Shown here: positions 23,331 through 32,347 of the stretch, one piece after another
Layout: the number at the start of each line of letters is the position of its first letter
How positions within the stretch are numbered: the first letter of the stretch is position 1
DNA from: Nucisporomicrobium flavum
Lineage (GTDB): Bacteria > Actinomycetota > Actinomycetes > Mycobacteriales > Micromonosporaceae
Assembly (NCBI RefSeq): GCF_016464385.1
Contig: NZ_JADMLH010000008.1
Coordinates: 191,688-255,687, forward strand
DNA length: 64,000 nt
Direction of reading: 5' to 3'
Notes under the pieces: model-generated
What the model was told of the DNA's origin: nothing
The model's database searches: none
What the model saw: the letters and a program-made list of their open reading frames with translations, nothing else
Translations under genes and position numbers: made by a program

Positions 23331-25796
23331 ATGACGGCCGATCACGGGGCGGACCAGGGGGGTCCGGGATTCGACGCCGTGTTGCGCAGCTACCGGCTGC
23401 GCGCGAAGCTGACCCAGGACGAGCTCGCGGCCCGGGCGGCAGTCGGCGTCCGCACCGTACGGGACCTGGAACGCGGCCGCGCGTCCCGCCCGCAACGCAC
23501 CACGGTGGAGCTGCTCGCCGCCGCGCTGGGGCTGGCGGGCGCGGACCGGCTCGCCTTCCTCGCCGCGGCCCGCGGTCAGGCCTCGCAGACCGCGCCGCCG
23601 CCACGCTACGTACGCCTGCCCCCGCCGGGCGACCTGATCGGCCGTGACGGAGACGTCGCCGAGCTCGCCGACCGCCTGCGCGACCGCGCCGCCGAGGGCA
23701 GCCGGGGCATCACGCTGGTCGGCCTGGCCGGCGTCGGCAAGACCAGCCTCGCGCTCTCGGTGGCCCACCGGGTCACCGAGGCGTACCCGGGCGGGGTCGC
23801 GGGCATCGTCATCACCGACGGCTCCACCACGGGCGAGGTGCTCGGCGGGGTCGCGGCCGTCTTCGGCGTCGGCCGCCCCGACGACCTGGCGCCGCGCTTC
23901 TCCGGGCGGTCCGCGCTGCTGCTGATCGACGCGGTGGAGCGCGCACCGGAGGCGGTCGCCGAGGCGCTCGGCCGGCTGCTCGCCCAGCATCCGACGCTGC
24001 GGTTCCTCGCCACCGGCCGCCACCCGGTCGGCCTGCCCACCGAGCGGGTCCGCCCGGTCGCGCCGCTGGACGCGCCGCCCGCCGACGCGGCACCCGCGGA
24101 CGTCGCCCGCTATCCGGCGGCCGCCCTGTTCATGGACCGGCTCGGCCGCGTACGCGAGGAGCCCGTCGAACCGGCCGAGGTGACCGCGCTCGCCGCCCTG
24201 GTCCGCCGGCTCGGCGGCCTGCCGATCGCCATCGAGCTCGCGGCGGCCCGCGGCCGGGTGCTCACCATCCCCGAGATCCTCGACCGGTACGGCGACCGCG
24301 TGCTCGACCTGTCCGGCCGCCCGGCCGACGGAGGCGTCCTGCCGGTGCGCGACCTGTCCGGCCGGCCCGCGGACACCGGCGTCGTCTCGGTACGCGAAGC
24401 CGTCGCGGCCAGCTATCGCCTGCTCTCCACCGACGAGCAGATGGCCCTGCACCGCCTGGCGACCTTCCGCAACCGCTGGTCCCTGGACCTCGCCGAGCGG
24501 ATCGTCGACCGCAGTCCCGACCTCGACGTGGTGCACCTGCTCGACCGATTCCTCGAGCTCGGCCTGCTGAGCGCCCGGGGCGCCCGGGCGTTCCGCTTCC
24601 GCCTGCTCGACGTGGTCGGCGACTACGCCCTCGAGCAGGCCGCGGTCCAGGGTGACCTCCCGGCAGCCCGGCGACGGCACGCCGAGGTGATGGCCGACCT
24701 GGCCATGAGCATCGCGGCCGAACTCAAGGGAGCCCGCCTGGCCGACGCGGCCGCCCGCCTCGACGACGTGGCCGGGGACCTCGGCGCCGCGCTCACGTAC
24801 GCCGCCCGCGAGCAACCGCACACCGCGCTGCGCCTGGCCGCCTGCCTTCCTCGCTGGTGGCGGTTCCGGGGGCGCGACGTGACGGGCCGGCAGTGGCTGC
24901 GGCGGTTGCTGGCGGACCCCCGTACGGCCGACGCGGCCCCCGCGACGCGCGCCTGGGCAGAGGTGGGCCTCGCGCAGCTGGCGCTCGAGCACGGTGCCGG
25001 CGCCGAGGAGATCAGCTCCGCCGAGTCCGCGCTCGCCGGGTTCATCCGGCTCGGCGACGTGTCCGGGCAGCTCATCGCCCACACCCAGCTCGCCGCGCTG
25101 CGGATGACGACCCGCGACTACGACCGTGCCCGCCACCACGCCGAGGCGGCGTGCGAACTCGCCCGCGACAGCGGCCGCATCCGCGACATGGCCGTGGCCG
25201 AGAACAACCTCACCTGGCACGAGGTCCGGGCCGGCAACCTCGACGCGGCCCGCGCCCGCCTGGCCGAGGTCGACCGGCTGGCGAGCCGTTGCGGCGAACA
25301 CCGGCTGCGCGCGGTGGCGGTCGCCAACCTCGCGGAGATCGAACGGCTGGACGGCCACGTCGAGGAGGCGGCCCGCCTCGGCCGCGACGCGATCGCCGAG
25401 CTCGAGGACGTCGGCGATCCGGGCCATCGACGCCGCGTCCTGGCCACGGTGGGGCTGGCGGTCGCGGAGGCCGGGCTCATGGAGGAGGCGGAGGCGGTGC
25501 TCGAGGAGCTTCGGCCCCCCGGCTCGACGGCTCCGCTGGACGGCCCGGCCGCCGTCGTGACCGGGGCGGTGGCCCTGCAGCGCGGCGACGCGGATCGCGC
25601 GGCGGAGGCATTCACCGCGGCGATCGAGGCGTACGACGGCGGCCACGACCCCCGCGACGCCGTGGAGGCGCTGATCGGGCTGATCCGCAGCACCCGGGAC
25701 CTCGACCGCCGGGCGAAGGCGGTGCACCGGCTGACGGAGCTGTGCCGTACGGCCGGGATCACGCTGCTGCCCCGGGAGCAGAAGCACATCGCCTAG
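23331..25796 (+). CDS. XRE - NB-ARC (STAND) - TPR regulator
   Basis: 821-aa signal-transduction ATPase. An XRE-type helix-turn-helix spans about residues 15-70, and the STAND/NB-ARC ATPase has Walker A GLAGVGKTS (131-139) and Walker B LLLID (196-200). A winged-helix-like region follows at about 330-450, then a C-terminal half of helical TPR-like repeats (about 500-815). Such proteins hold an inactive ADP state and oligomerise on ligand binding to activate transcription. An internal duplication of LDLSGRPAD occurs near 325-350. It follows the acyl-CoA operon by 180 bp but need not regulate it. Confidence 0.85.
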   Translation: MTADHGADQGGPGFDAVLRSYRLRAKLTQDELAARAAVGVRTVRDLERGRASRPQRTTVELLAAALGLAGADRLAFLAAARGQASQTAPPPRYVRLPPPGDLIGRDGDVAELADRLRDRAAEGSRGITLVGLAGVGKTSLALSVAHRVTEAYPGGVAGIVITDGSTTGEVLGGVAAVFGVGRPDDLAPRFSGRSALLLIDAVERAPEAVAEALGRLLAQHPTLRFLATGRHPVGLPTERVRPVAPLDAPPADAAPADVARYPAAALFMDRLGRVREEPVEPAEVTALAALVRRLGGLPIAIELAAARGRVLTIPEILDRYGDRVLDLSGRPADGGVLPVRDLSGRPADTGVVSVREAVAASYRLLSTDEQMALHRLATFRNRWSLDLAERIVDRSPDLDVVHLLDRFLELGLLSARGARAFRFRLLDVVGDYALEQAAVQGDLPAARRRHAEVMADLAMSIAAELKGARLADAAARLDDVAGDLGAALTYAAREQPHTALRLAACLPRWWRFRGRDVTGRQWLRRLLADPRTADAAPATRAWAEVGLAQLALEHGAGAEEISSAESALAGFIRLGDVSGQLIAHTQLAALRMTTRDYDRARHHAEAACELARDSGRIRDMAVAENNLTWHEVRAGNLDAARARLAEVDRLASRCGEHRLRAVAVANLAEIERLDGHVEEAARLGRDAIAELEDVGDPGHRRRVLATVGLAVAEAGLMEEAEAVLEELRPPGSTAPLDGPAAVVTGAVALQRGDADRAAEAFTAAIEAYDGGHDPRDAVEALIGLIRSTRDLDRRAKAVHRLTELCRTAGITLLPREQKHIA

Positions 25797-26151
25797 CGCG
25801 GGGCGTGGACGACCGGCGTTTCCGTGCCCCCCACAACGCCGGCCGTCGCAACGCCCCGGTACGCGGCGAGAACGATGGCTCCCCCGTTCGGCCCCCGCCT
25901 CGGCCTCGGCCGCGCCGCGTCCCCCTGCCGTGATCACCTTAGCGGGGGCGATAGGCGGATTTGCGTAGATCGGTGCGTTTGAACCCCGGTCCCGGGCGGT
26001 TCTGCCGGTAGTTCTGCCGGTTCCTCACCCGGCCGTGGCGGCGGCGCCGGGGAAGCGCTTACTCCAGGCCCGCGGGCGCTCACTCAGCGGTTGCGGAACC
26101 ATCCGCCGACACGCCCCGGACCCGCGGCAGAAGCCCAGTCGCCCGACCGCC

Positions 26152-26273
26152 GGCCCGGCAGCGCAGCGGGGTGCCGGCCCGGCGGCGCAGCGGCGCAGCG
26201 GGGTGCCGGCCCGGGGGCGCGGCAGGACGCCGGCCCGGCGGCGCGGCAGGACGCCGGCCCGGGGCGCGGCAGG
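26152..26273. repeat. 24-bp tandem repeat abutting the marR stop
   Basis: Units begin GGCCCGG and end GACGCC or GGTGCC: 26152-26175, 26176-26207 (with an 8-bp internal expansion), 26208-26231, 26232-26255 and a partial 26256-26273. The rest of the 25797-26274 gap shows no gene. Confidence 0.8.
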
Positions 26274-26274
26274 G

Positions 26275-26787
26275 TCAGGATCGGCTTGGCGCGGCCGATT
26301 CCTGGCTGAGCTCCGCGCTCCCGGCCGTCGCGCACGGGTTCACCGCGTCACGGATCGTCCGGAGCGCGTCCAGGAGCTGGTCCAGCTGTTCCGGGCTGAG
26401 CTGGCCGATGAACCACTGCTGCATGAGCTCGAGGTGGCCCGGTATCACCTCTTCCAGCCGCTGCACCCCGGCCGGGGTGATCACCGCGTACGAGCTGCGG
26501 CGGTCGCTGGGGCAGGCCTCGCGCCGGATCAGGCCCTCACGATCCATGCGGTCGACGACGCGGGTGACTCCGCTGGTGGACAGCGAGGTCTGGCCGGCGA
26601 GGTCGGTCATCCGCAGCCGGTGCTGCGGCGAGCGCGCGAGGCGGAGCAGCACCTCGAACTCGACGCTGGAGAGCCGGTGCTGCTCGAACTGGGCGGCGAA
26701 GCGGTTGGTCAGGCCCGTGAACGCCTCGGCGAACAGGCCGTAGGCGGTGAACCGGGGGTCATCGAAGTTGGTTCCCACGCCATCCAT
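26275..26787 (-). CDS. MarR-family transcriptional regulator
   Basis: 170-aa winged-helix regulator. The DNA-binding core spans about residues 55-110 (MTDLAGQTSLSTSGVTRVVDRMDREGLI, then the wing ACPSDRRSSYAVITPAG), flanked by dimerisation helices. It is divergently transcribed from the YceI gene across a 90-bp AT-rich spacer, the usual arrangement for a MarR repressor that controls its neighbour and itself. The C-terminal tail is Ser/Ala-rich and ends at a repeat array. The inducing ligand is unknown. Confidence 0.9.
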   Translation of the reverse strand: MDGVGTNFDDPRFTAYGLFAEAFTGLTNRFAAQFEQHRLSSVEFEVLLRLARSPQHRLRMTDLAGQTSLSTSGVTRVVDRMDREGLIRREACPSDRRSSYAVITPAGVQRLEEVIPGHLELMQQWFIGQLSPEQLDQLLDALRTIRDAVNPCATAGSAELSQESAAPSRS

Positions 26788-26877
26788 GCTAACAGCACCC
26801 TATTGACACGGGGAATATTGCTCAGTGTATAGTTGCTACGTCAGACAAATACAGGCTCACTACCGAGAGGACCCGTC
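26788..26877. promoter_or_regulatory. Divergent promoter region between marR and yceI
   Basis: A 90-bp AT-rich spacer. Toward yceI there is TTGACA at 26803-26808 and TATAGT at 26828-26833, with 19-bp spacing (slightly long). ACCGAGAGG before the ATG is the ribosome site. The overlap of this promoter with the marR leader makes it the likely MarR operator. Confidence 0.5.
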
Positions 26878-27459
26878 ATGACCGACACCGCCGCCACTGG
26901 TACCCGCGAGTTCCAGGGCCTCCAGATTCCGGCCGCCGGCACCTACGAGCTCGACGCCGCGCACAAGCGGGTCGGCTTCGTGGTGCGCCACCTCATGGTC
27001 AGCAAGGTCCGCGGCGACTTCGCCGAGGCCACCGCGACCGTCACCGTCGCCGAGAACCCGCTCGAGTCCTCGGTCGTCGCCTCCATCAAGACCGCCAGCG
27101 TCAGCACCGGCCAGGCCGACCGCGACAACCACCTGCGCACCGGCGACTTCTTCGAGGCCGAGAAGTACCCGACCATGGACTTCCGCAGCACCGGCGTGAA
27201 GTCGTTCGACGGCAACGAGTTCGTGCTCACCGGTGAGCTCACGATCAAGGACGTGACCCGGCCGGTCGAGCTGCTCGTCGAGTTCGAGGGCGCGACCGTC
27301 AGCCCGTACGGTCAGCAGCTCTTCGGTTTCAGCGCGACCACCGAGATCGACCGCGAGGACTGGGGCCTGACCTACAACATGGCCCTCGAGTCCGGCGGCG
27401 TCATGATCGGCAAGAAGGTCAAGATCGAGATCGAGGGCGAAGCCATCCGCCAGGCCTGA
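26878..27459 (+). CDS. YceI-family lipid/isoprenoid-binding protein
   Basis: 193-aa lipocalin-like beta-barrel of the YceI family, which binds polyisoprenoids or amphipathic molecules. It opens with the typical GTYELDAAHKRVGFVVRHL strand, has the TGDFFEAEKYPTMDFRST core, and the REDWGLTYNMALESGGVMIG ending. No signal peptide is visible, so this is the cytosolic subtype common in actinomycetes. ATG 26878 is preceded by GAGAGG. It is the predicted target of the divergent MarR regulator. Its physiological role in actinobacteria is unsettled. Confidence 0.92.
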   Translation: MTDTAATGTREFQGLQIPAAGTYELDAAHKRVGFVVRHLMVSKVRGDFAEATATVTVAENPLESSVVASIKTASVSTGQADRDNHLRTGDFFEAEKYPTMDFRSTGVKSFDGNEFVLTGELTIKDVTRPVELLVEFEGATVSPYGQQLFGFSATTEIDREDWGLTYNMALESGGVMIGKKVKIEIEGEAIRQA

Positions 27460-27491
27460 CCGCCACCGCGGCCCATCCCGCCGCCCGCTTC

Positions 27492-27615
27492 GTGCCGACG
27501 CCGAAAGCGCCCCTCCGCCGCGGGTCGATACCGAACAGCGCCGCTCGGGCGCAGGTCGATACCGAACAGCGCCGCTCCGCCGCACGTCGATACCGAAAAG
27601 CGCCGCCCCCGCAGG
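27492..27615. repeat. 31-bp tandem repeat, four units
   Basis: Four head-to-tail 31-bp units start at 27492, 27523, 27554 and 27585. The two central units are nearly identical (GTCGATACCGAACAGCGCCG core); the outer ones diverge. The last unit merges into the terminator stem that follows. Confidence 0.88.
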
Positions 27616-27626
27616 GGCGGCGCTTT
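27597..27626. terminator. Bidirectional hairpin terminator after yceI
   Basis: A perfect 13-bp stem AAAGCGCCGCCCC / GGGGCGGCGCTTT around a CGCA loop. A-tract and T-tract ends allow it to act on either strand. Confidence 0.85.
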
Positions 27627-27786
27627 CGCGTTCCCGGTCCGCTGGCGAAGCCCGCCACTGTCTGCGAAGGTGGACCCTGCGCTTCCGCGTGCTTACTAAG
27701 AGCTGATGTACGTCCGTTTCGTCCCTGGCCTCCGTTAGCGGGTCCACATACCGTGAGAGCGTCATGCGAACGTGCCAGGAGGATCG

Positions 27787-29280
27787 ATGGGTAAGGACCT
27801 GTCCGGTACGACGTTCTCGACCGAGGACCGGGTCCACTATCGGCAGAAGGTCCGGCGCTGCCTGGACGTCCTGGCGCTGATGCTCGACCGGCGCGGGCGG
27901 TGCGGCCCCGCGTTCGACAGCGACAGCCGCCGGACCGGCCTCGAGATCGAGCTCAACCTCATGGACGCCGACGGCGAACCGGCCATGCGCAACGCCGAGG
28001 TGCTCGCGGACCTCGCCGACCCCGCGTTCCAGACCGAGCTCGGCCGCTTCAACCTCGAGCTCAACGCCCGTCCGAGGCTGATCAGCGGCGACGGCTTCGC
28101 CGACTACGAGGACGACCTGCTCGAGAGCCTCGGCCGGGCCGCGGACCGGGCGGCCAAGTCCGACGCGACCATCGTGCTCATCGGCAGCCTGCCCACGCTG
28201 ACCCCGGATCACCTGGTGCTCGCCAACCTGTCCGCGAACGATCGCTACCGCGCGCTCAACGACCAGATCGCCGGCGCCCGCGGCGAACAGTTCAGTGTGG
28301 ACATCCGCGGCGTCGAACGCCTGCAGACCGCGAACGACTCCATCGCCCCCGAGGCCGCGTGCACCAGCGTCCAGTTCCACCTGCAGGTCCCGCCGGAACG
28401 CTTCGCCGCCCAGTGGAACGCCGCCCAGGCCGTCGCGGCGATCCAGGTGGCGATCGGGGCGAACTCGCCGTACCTGCACGGGCGGCAGCTGTGGGCGGAG
28501 ACCCGGATCGCGCTGTTCGAGCAGGCCACGGACACCCGGCCGGACGAGCTCAAGGCGCAGGGCGTACGGCCCCGGGTGTGGTTCGGCGAACGCTGGATCA
28601 CCTCGGTCTTCGACCTCTTCGAGGAGAACGTCCGGTATTTTCCGCCGCTGCTGCCGATCATCGACGACGAGGACCCGGTCGCGGTGCTGGAGCGGGGCGG
28701 CGTACCGCACCTCGGCGAGTTGCGCCTGCACAACGGCACGGTCTACCGCTGGAACCGCCCGGTCTACGACGTCATGGACGGCCGCCCGCACCTGCGGGTC
28801 GAGAACAGGGTTCTGCCGGCCGGCCCCACCGTCGTCGACATGCTGGCCAACGCGGCCTTCTACTTCGGACTCACCCACCGCCTCGCGTCCGAGGAGCGCC
28901 CCGTCTGGAGCCGCCTGGCGTTCCCGGTGGCCGAGGACAACTTCCACGTCGCGGCCCGTCGAGGCATAGAAGCCACAATCCTCTGGCCGGGTACGGGAGA
29001 AAGCGCCGTCACCGACCTCGTCCGCGACACCCTCCTCCCCAAGGCCGACGAGGGCCTGGCGATGTTCGGCGTCGACCGCCGCCACCGCGACCGGCTCCTC
29101 GGCATCATCGACGGCCGCTGCCGGACCGGCCGCAACGGCGCGACCTGGCAGGCGGAAGCGGTGTGGTCGGCCGAGCACCACCGCAACCTCAGCCGCTCCG
29201 CCGCCCTGCACGACATGCTGCTCCGGTACAGCGTCCACCAGCAGACCAACGAGCCGGTCCACACCTGGCCGATCGACTAA
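27787..29280 (+). CDS. Glutamate-cysteine ligase (GCS2) family protein
   Basis: 497-aa ATP-dependent carboxylate-amine ligase-like protein of the GCS2 family. Conserved stretches are TGLEIELNLMD (metal/ATP acidic residues), FNLELNARP and ENRVLPAGPTVVDMLAN. Family members join glutamate to an amine such as cysteine. Actinomycetes make mycothiol rather than glutathione, and this widespread actinobacterial subgroup has no established substrate, so the enzyme name is by family only. AGGAGG lies just before the ATG. The gene overlaps the convergent membrane-protein gene by 4 bp at the stops. Confidence 0.85.
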   Translation: MGKDLSGTTFSTEDRVHYRQKVRRCLDVLALMLDRRGRCGPAFDSDSRRTGLEIELNLMDADGEPAMRNAEVLADLADPAFQTELGRFNLELNARPRLISGDGFADYEDDLLESLGRAADRAAKSDATIVLIGSLPTLTPDHLVLANLSANDRYRALNDQIAGARGEQFSVDIRGVERLQTANDSIAPEAACTSVQFHLQVPPERFAAQWNAAQAVAAIQVAIGANSPYLHGRQLWAETRIALFEQATDTRPDELKAQGVRPRVWFGERWITSVFDLFEENVRYFPPLLPIIDDEDPVAVLERGGVPHLGELRLHNGTVYRWNRPVYDVMDGRPHLRVENRVLPAGPTVVDMLANAAFYFGLTHRLASEERPVWSRLAFPVAEDNFHVAARRGIEATILWPGTGESAVTDLVRDTLLPKADEGLAMFGVDRRHRDRLLGIIDGRCRTGRNGATWQAEAVWSAEHHRNLSRSAALHDMLLRYSVHQQTNEPVHTWPID

Positions 29281-30743
29281 CCGTCCGGCCCGTCCTGGCG
29301 TGGAGCAGCCTTCGGTGCACCGGTTTTCCTGGCAGGAGTCGCATTCTTCGCCGGGGCCGCCTTCTTCGCGGCGACACTCCCGGCCCGACCGGGATTGATC
29401 TGCGCGACGGTCGGGGCTGCCGGTGGCCGGGCGACCGTGGACCGAGCTTCAGCCGGTTTGGTCTCGGCCGGTTTGGTCTCGGCCGGTTTGGTCTCGGCCG
29501 GCTTGGCCTGGGCCGGATGGGCTTCGACCGGCGCGGGCTTTGCAGCCGGTGGGCGTGCCTTTGCGCGGCCGGTCGCGAATGAGGGCGGGGCACCGGCAGC
29601 CGCTGCGGGGTCGGCCGCGGCGACGGCTGCGCTTCGCGGCTCTGCCGTCGCTGTGCTTCGCGCGTCGGTCGGCTCTGCCCTTTCCGGTTTGGCCCGCCCC
29701 CGCGCCGGTTCCTTCGCCGGCTCCACGTGCTGCTTCGCCGCCTCCGAGGAAGCCGGCCGCTGCGGAGCCTCCGAGAAAGCCGCCCTCTGCGGAGCCTCCG
29801 AGGAAGACGGACGCTGCGCCGGAACCGCTATCACCCCTGTCGCCTCCGCGGCCTCGACCGGGTCGGTCGCTCGGGTGGCGCCGCGTGCCGCCGTCCGCTG
29901 GGCGAGCGCCACGGTCGCCGCGGACCCGGCGAGACCGGCCAGGACCGCGTACGGCGCGATCAGGTAGGCCGACTCGAGCGGTCCGAGCGACCGGGTCAGC
30001 TGCGGGGCGAGCACCAGGAACGCGGCCGCTACCAGCAGCGGACCCACCGCGCCGGAGCTGGCCGTACCCACGCCGAGGTTGCCGCGGCGAGCCGACGGCC
30101 AGGCGCCGAGCACGCCGATGATGAAGGCCGCCAGCAGGGTGAGGAGCGCGCTGGGCCAATAGATCGTCCCGTACGTGCCACCGTCGCCGGCGGCGAACTG
30201 CCAGCTGGACGGGTACGCCGCCGAGGGCCGGTTCCAGAAGATGTCCGAGGCGACCGCCGCCACGGCCAGCGCCCACAGCCAGCCCGCGGTCACGAGCAGG
30301 TTCGTCGCGACGGGCCGGGAGACCACCGCCCAGTACGCGATGAGCAGGCCCAGCACGACACCGATGGCGGCATACCCGGCGGCGATCGTCTGCGGTGAGA
30401 AGGTGTCCGTGCGTACGGCCGCCCGCGCCGGCAGGGCGACGAGCAGCACCGTGAGCAGGGCCCCGACCGCGGCGGAGGCGGCCAGCGCGAAGCGCCAGGG
30501 TCCACCCGGAGCGCGGCCGATCCGTGCGCCGATAACCGCGCCGAACACCGTCGCACTCGCCGCGATCCAGGTCGCCCAGCCGAGGCTGCCGAGCCAGACG
30601 CTGTCGTCGGCCGTACCCGCGGCGGGCCAGACCACCACGCCCAGCCCGTACCCCAGGCCGAGCTGCGCAGCGCCCGTTCCCGCGGCTGCTCCGGCCGCGG
30701 CTGCCACCTGCCCTGTCCAGCCCTTCGCGGCCATGCGGGGCAC
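29277..30743 (-). CDS. Polytopic membrane protein with Ala/Pro/Lys-rich tail
   Basis: 488-aa protein with about eight membrane helices in residues 10-285, then a disordered cytoplasmic-type tail of about 200 residues rich in Ala, Pro, Lys and Glu. The tail carries an exact repeat of the pentapeptide AETKP from a 15-bp DNA repeat, and ends in a basic region (KKAAPAKNATPARK) reminiscent of histone H1-like tails. No family recognised. It overlaps the convergent ligase gene at the stop codons and is divergent from the PASTA protein gene. Confidence 0.7.
   Translation of the reverse strand: MPRMAAKGWTGQVAAAAGAAAGTGAAQLGLGYGLGVVVWPAAGTADDSVWLGSLGWATWIAASATVFGAVIGARIGRAPGGPWRFALAASAAVGALLTVLLVALPARAAVRTDTFSPQTIAAGYAAIGVVLGLLIAYWAVVSRPVATNLLVTAGWLWALAVAAVASDIFWNRPSAAYPSSWQFAAGDGGTYGTIYWPSALLTLLAAFIIGVLGAWPSARRGNLGVGTASSGAVGPLLVAAAFLVLAPQLTRSLGPLESAYLIAPYAVLAGLAGSAATVALAQRTAARGATRATDPVEAAEATGVIAVPAQRPSSSEAPQRAAFSEAPQRPASSEAAKQHVEPAKEPARGRAKPERAEPTDARSTATAEPRSAAVAAADPAAAAGAPPSFATGRAKARPPAAKPAPVEAHPAQAKPAETKPAETKPAETKPAEARSTVARPPAAPTVAQINPGRAGSVAAKKAAPAKNATPARKTGAPKAAPRQDGPDG
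29455..29514. repeat. 15-bp in-frame repeat in the membrane-protein tail
   Basis: GGTTTGGTCTCGGCC repeats exactly three times (29455, 29470, 29485), with a fourth diverged copy to 29514. It encodes repeated AETKP on the minus strand. Confidence 0.92.
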
Positions 30744-30841
30744 TGTAGCCGGACCCGGCTATGGCTGCGAATCGATGAGCGGATGCCTCAAGATTGGTTA
30801 GGTTGACGGTCGAGGCCCCAGGCGAGGGAGACGATACGGCG

Positions 30842-31765
30842 ATGCCCGGCGACACCCGCGAGTCCTTCCCTTCCGGCGACGAACCCCCCGTCGAGGGAGG
30901 AAATCAGCCGAATGGGGGTACGCGTCCGGGTGACACCGAACCCGATCGCACCCAGCAGATGCCGCGCCAGGAGGCCGATCCGGACGGTACGGCGCTCCTG
31001 CCCGCGGCCGACGACTCCACCCGGATGCAGCCGGGCGACCGTACGCAGATGATGCCGCCGGTCGACGAGCCGGCGCCGGGCGATCCGACCGCTGTCCTTC
31101 CGCCGGCTCGCGGCGTCGAGGCGACCTCGGTCTACCCGCCCACGCCGGCCGGCGCGAACTGGGCCGACGACGACGGCGTCTGGGCCGGTCGCGCCGGTGT
31201 CCGCGCGCCGCGCCCGGCCGAGGAGGTCACGGACTGGGCGGCGGTGCCGGCCGACGAACCGCGCGGCCGCTGGTGGACGCCGATCGTGGTGGGCATCGTC
31301 GGGCTGATCCTGCTCGGCCTGCTGGCCTGGGGCATCTACCTGATCCTGCAGTCCACCGACGACGACGGCGGTACGCAGACCCCCGCCCCGACGGCGACCA
31401 TCTCCCCGGCCGCACCGCCGACCACCGAGCCGACGAAGACCCGGACGTCCACCGCGCCGACGACCACCCAGCCGACGACGACGCCACCCACGTCGCCGAG
31501 CGACATCACGATCCCCGCGCTGCGTGGGCTGTCGCTGGAGGAGGCGCGGGCCGCGTTGAACCGCAGCGGCCTGAACTATCGCCTGCGGTACGTGCAGAGC
31601 ACGGAGGCGCCGCCGGGGACGGTGATCGACAGCGATCCGCCGGAGGGCCAGCAGGTTCCCGACGACACGGTCGTCAACCTCATCATCGCCTCCGAACGTA
31701 CGGCGCCGACGACAACGCCGACGACCCCGGCGACCGAACCGGCCGACGTCCCGGACGAGGACTGA
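30842..31765 (+). CDS. Single-PASTA-domain membrane protein
   Basis: 307-aa protein: a disordered acidic/Pro-rich cytoplasmic part (1-140), one membrane helix (about 146-169), a Thr/Pro-rich linker, and one extracellular PASTA domain (about 222-284, starting ITIPALRGLSLEEARAAL). A short Thr/Pro-rich tail follows. PASTA domains bind peptidoglycan fragments or uncrosslinked stem peptides; here the domain lacks the kinase seen in PknB. It could act as a wall sensor or adaptor. ATG 30842 is chosen, with GAGGGAGA upstream; the frame is open further back to a TTG at 30794. Confidence 0.82.
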   Translation: MPGDTRESFPSGDEPPVEGGNQPNGGTRPGDTEPDRTQQMPRQEADPDGTALLPAADDSTRMQPGDRTQMMPPVDEPAPGDPTAVLPPARGVEATSVYPPTPAGANWADDDGVWAGRAGVRAPRPAEEVTDWAAVPADEPRGRWWTPIVVGIVGLILLGLLAWGIYLILQSTDDDGGTQTPAPTATISPAAPPTTEPTKTRTSTAPTTTQPTTTPPTSPSDITIPALRGLSLEEARAALNRSGLNYRLRYVQSTEAPPGTVIDSDPPEGQQVPDDTVVNLIIASERTAPTTTPTTPATEPADVPDED

Positions 31766-31981
31766 CCAGGGGGTTTCACGACCCCACGGTGAGATTGGGC
31801 AGGGGCAGGGACGCCAGGCTGCGCTGCGGCCGCCGGGCAGTGCCTGCGGCCGCCGGCGGGCGGTGTCGCAGCCGGCGGCCGATACACGCGGTGGTGACCG
31901 CGGGCGTCGCCGCCGGTGTCGGTCGCGCGGTGCCGTTGGGCGGTGCCGGTTGGGCGGTGGTGCGGCTCGCGGCTCGGTGAC

Positions 31982-32046
31982 GGACGGCCGGGACGTGCTT
32001 CCGGCCGTCCGGCCGCGGGCCGGGGTCCCGGTCCGCTGCCGGGACC
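31982..32046. terminator. Two adjacent hairpins between convergent genes
   Basis: Stem GGACGGCCGG / CCGGCCGTCC (31982-31991 with 32001-32010) and stem GGTCCCGG / CCGGGACC (32024-32031 with 32039-32046). They lie between the PASTA gene and the minus-strand small gene, whose stop is 2 bp away. No U-tracts, so activity is probable but not certain. Confidence 0.5.
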
Positions 32047-32047
32047 G

Positions 32048-32347
32048 TCAGCGGTTGGTGCGCAGCGCGCGGGCGGGGATCGCCCCCGACGTCAGGCCGG
32101 GCTGGCGGGCGTTGCGGGTGCGCGGGTCGGGCGCCTTGCCGACCTGGCGCAGGCCGCTGACCTGCACGAAGATTGATCGGCGTTCCACGGCGTCGCCGGA
32201 GGTGTTGAGCTCGTAGCCGTCCAGCCAGATCCAGCCCTCGTACGTCGGCCAGTCGTGGACGCGGATGACCCGGAAAAGCATCGGCGATGCGAATTGGACG
32301 CTCGCCGCCTTCGTCACGTGGATGACATCGCCGGATCGAGGAAGCAC
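32048..32347 (-). CDS. Small conserved-looking protein divergent from an XRE regulator
   Basis: 99-aa soluble protein with high third-position GC, consistent with a native gene. It is predicted mostly beta-strand, with a motif-like Trp-rich centre (DWPTYEGWIWLDGYEL). I do not recognise a named domain. The GTG start at 32347 is preferred because AGGAG lies 5 bp upstream; the frame remains open to a GTG at 32407. It is divergent from the XRE/DUF397 pair, so it may belong to the same regulatory module. Confidence 0.6.
   Translation of the reverse strand: MLPRSGDVIHVTKAASVQFASPMLFRVIRVHDWPTYEGWIWLDGYELNTSGDAVERRSIFVQVSGLRQVGKAPDPRTRNARQPGLTSGAIPARALRTNR

Noticed and set aside
23307..25937. Very long open frame antisense to the STAND regulator (876 codons)
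   Set aside because: High-GC actinomycete genes leave long antisense open frames. The plus strand carries clear XRE, Walker and TPR features, while the antisense translation is Arg/Gly/Ala low-complexity without domains.
32305..32320. CACGTG-containing sequence considered as a second parS site
   Set aside because: Flanks (TCGTCACGTGGATGAC) differ from the parS consensus at several positions and it lies inside a coding region.
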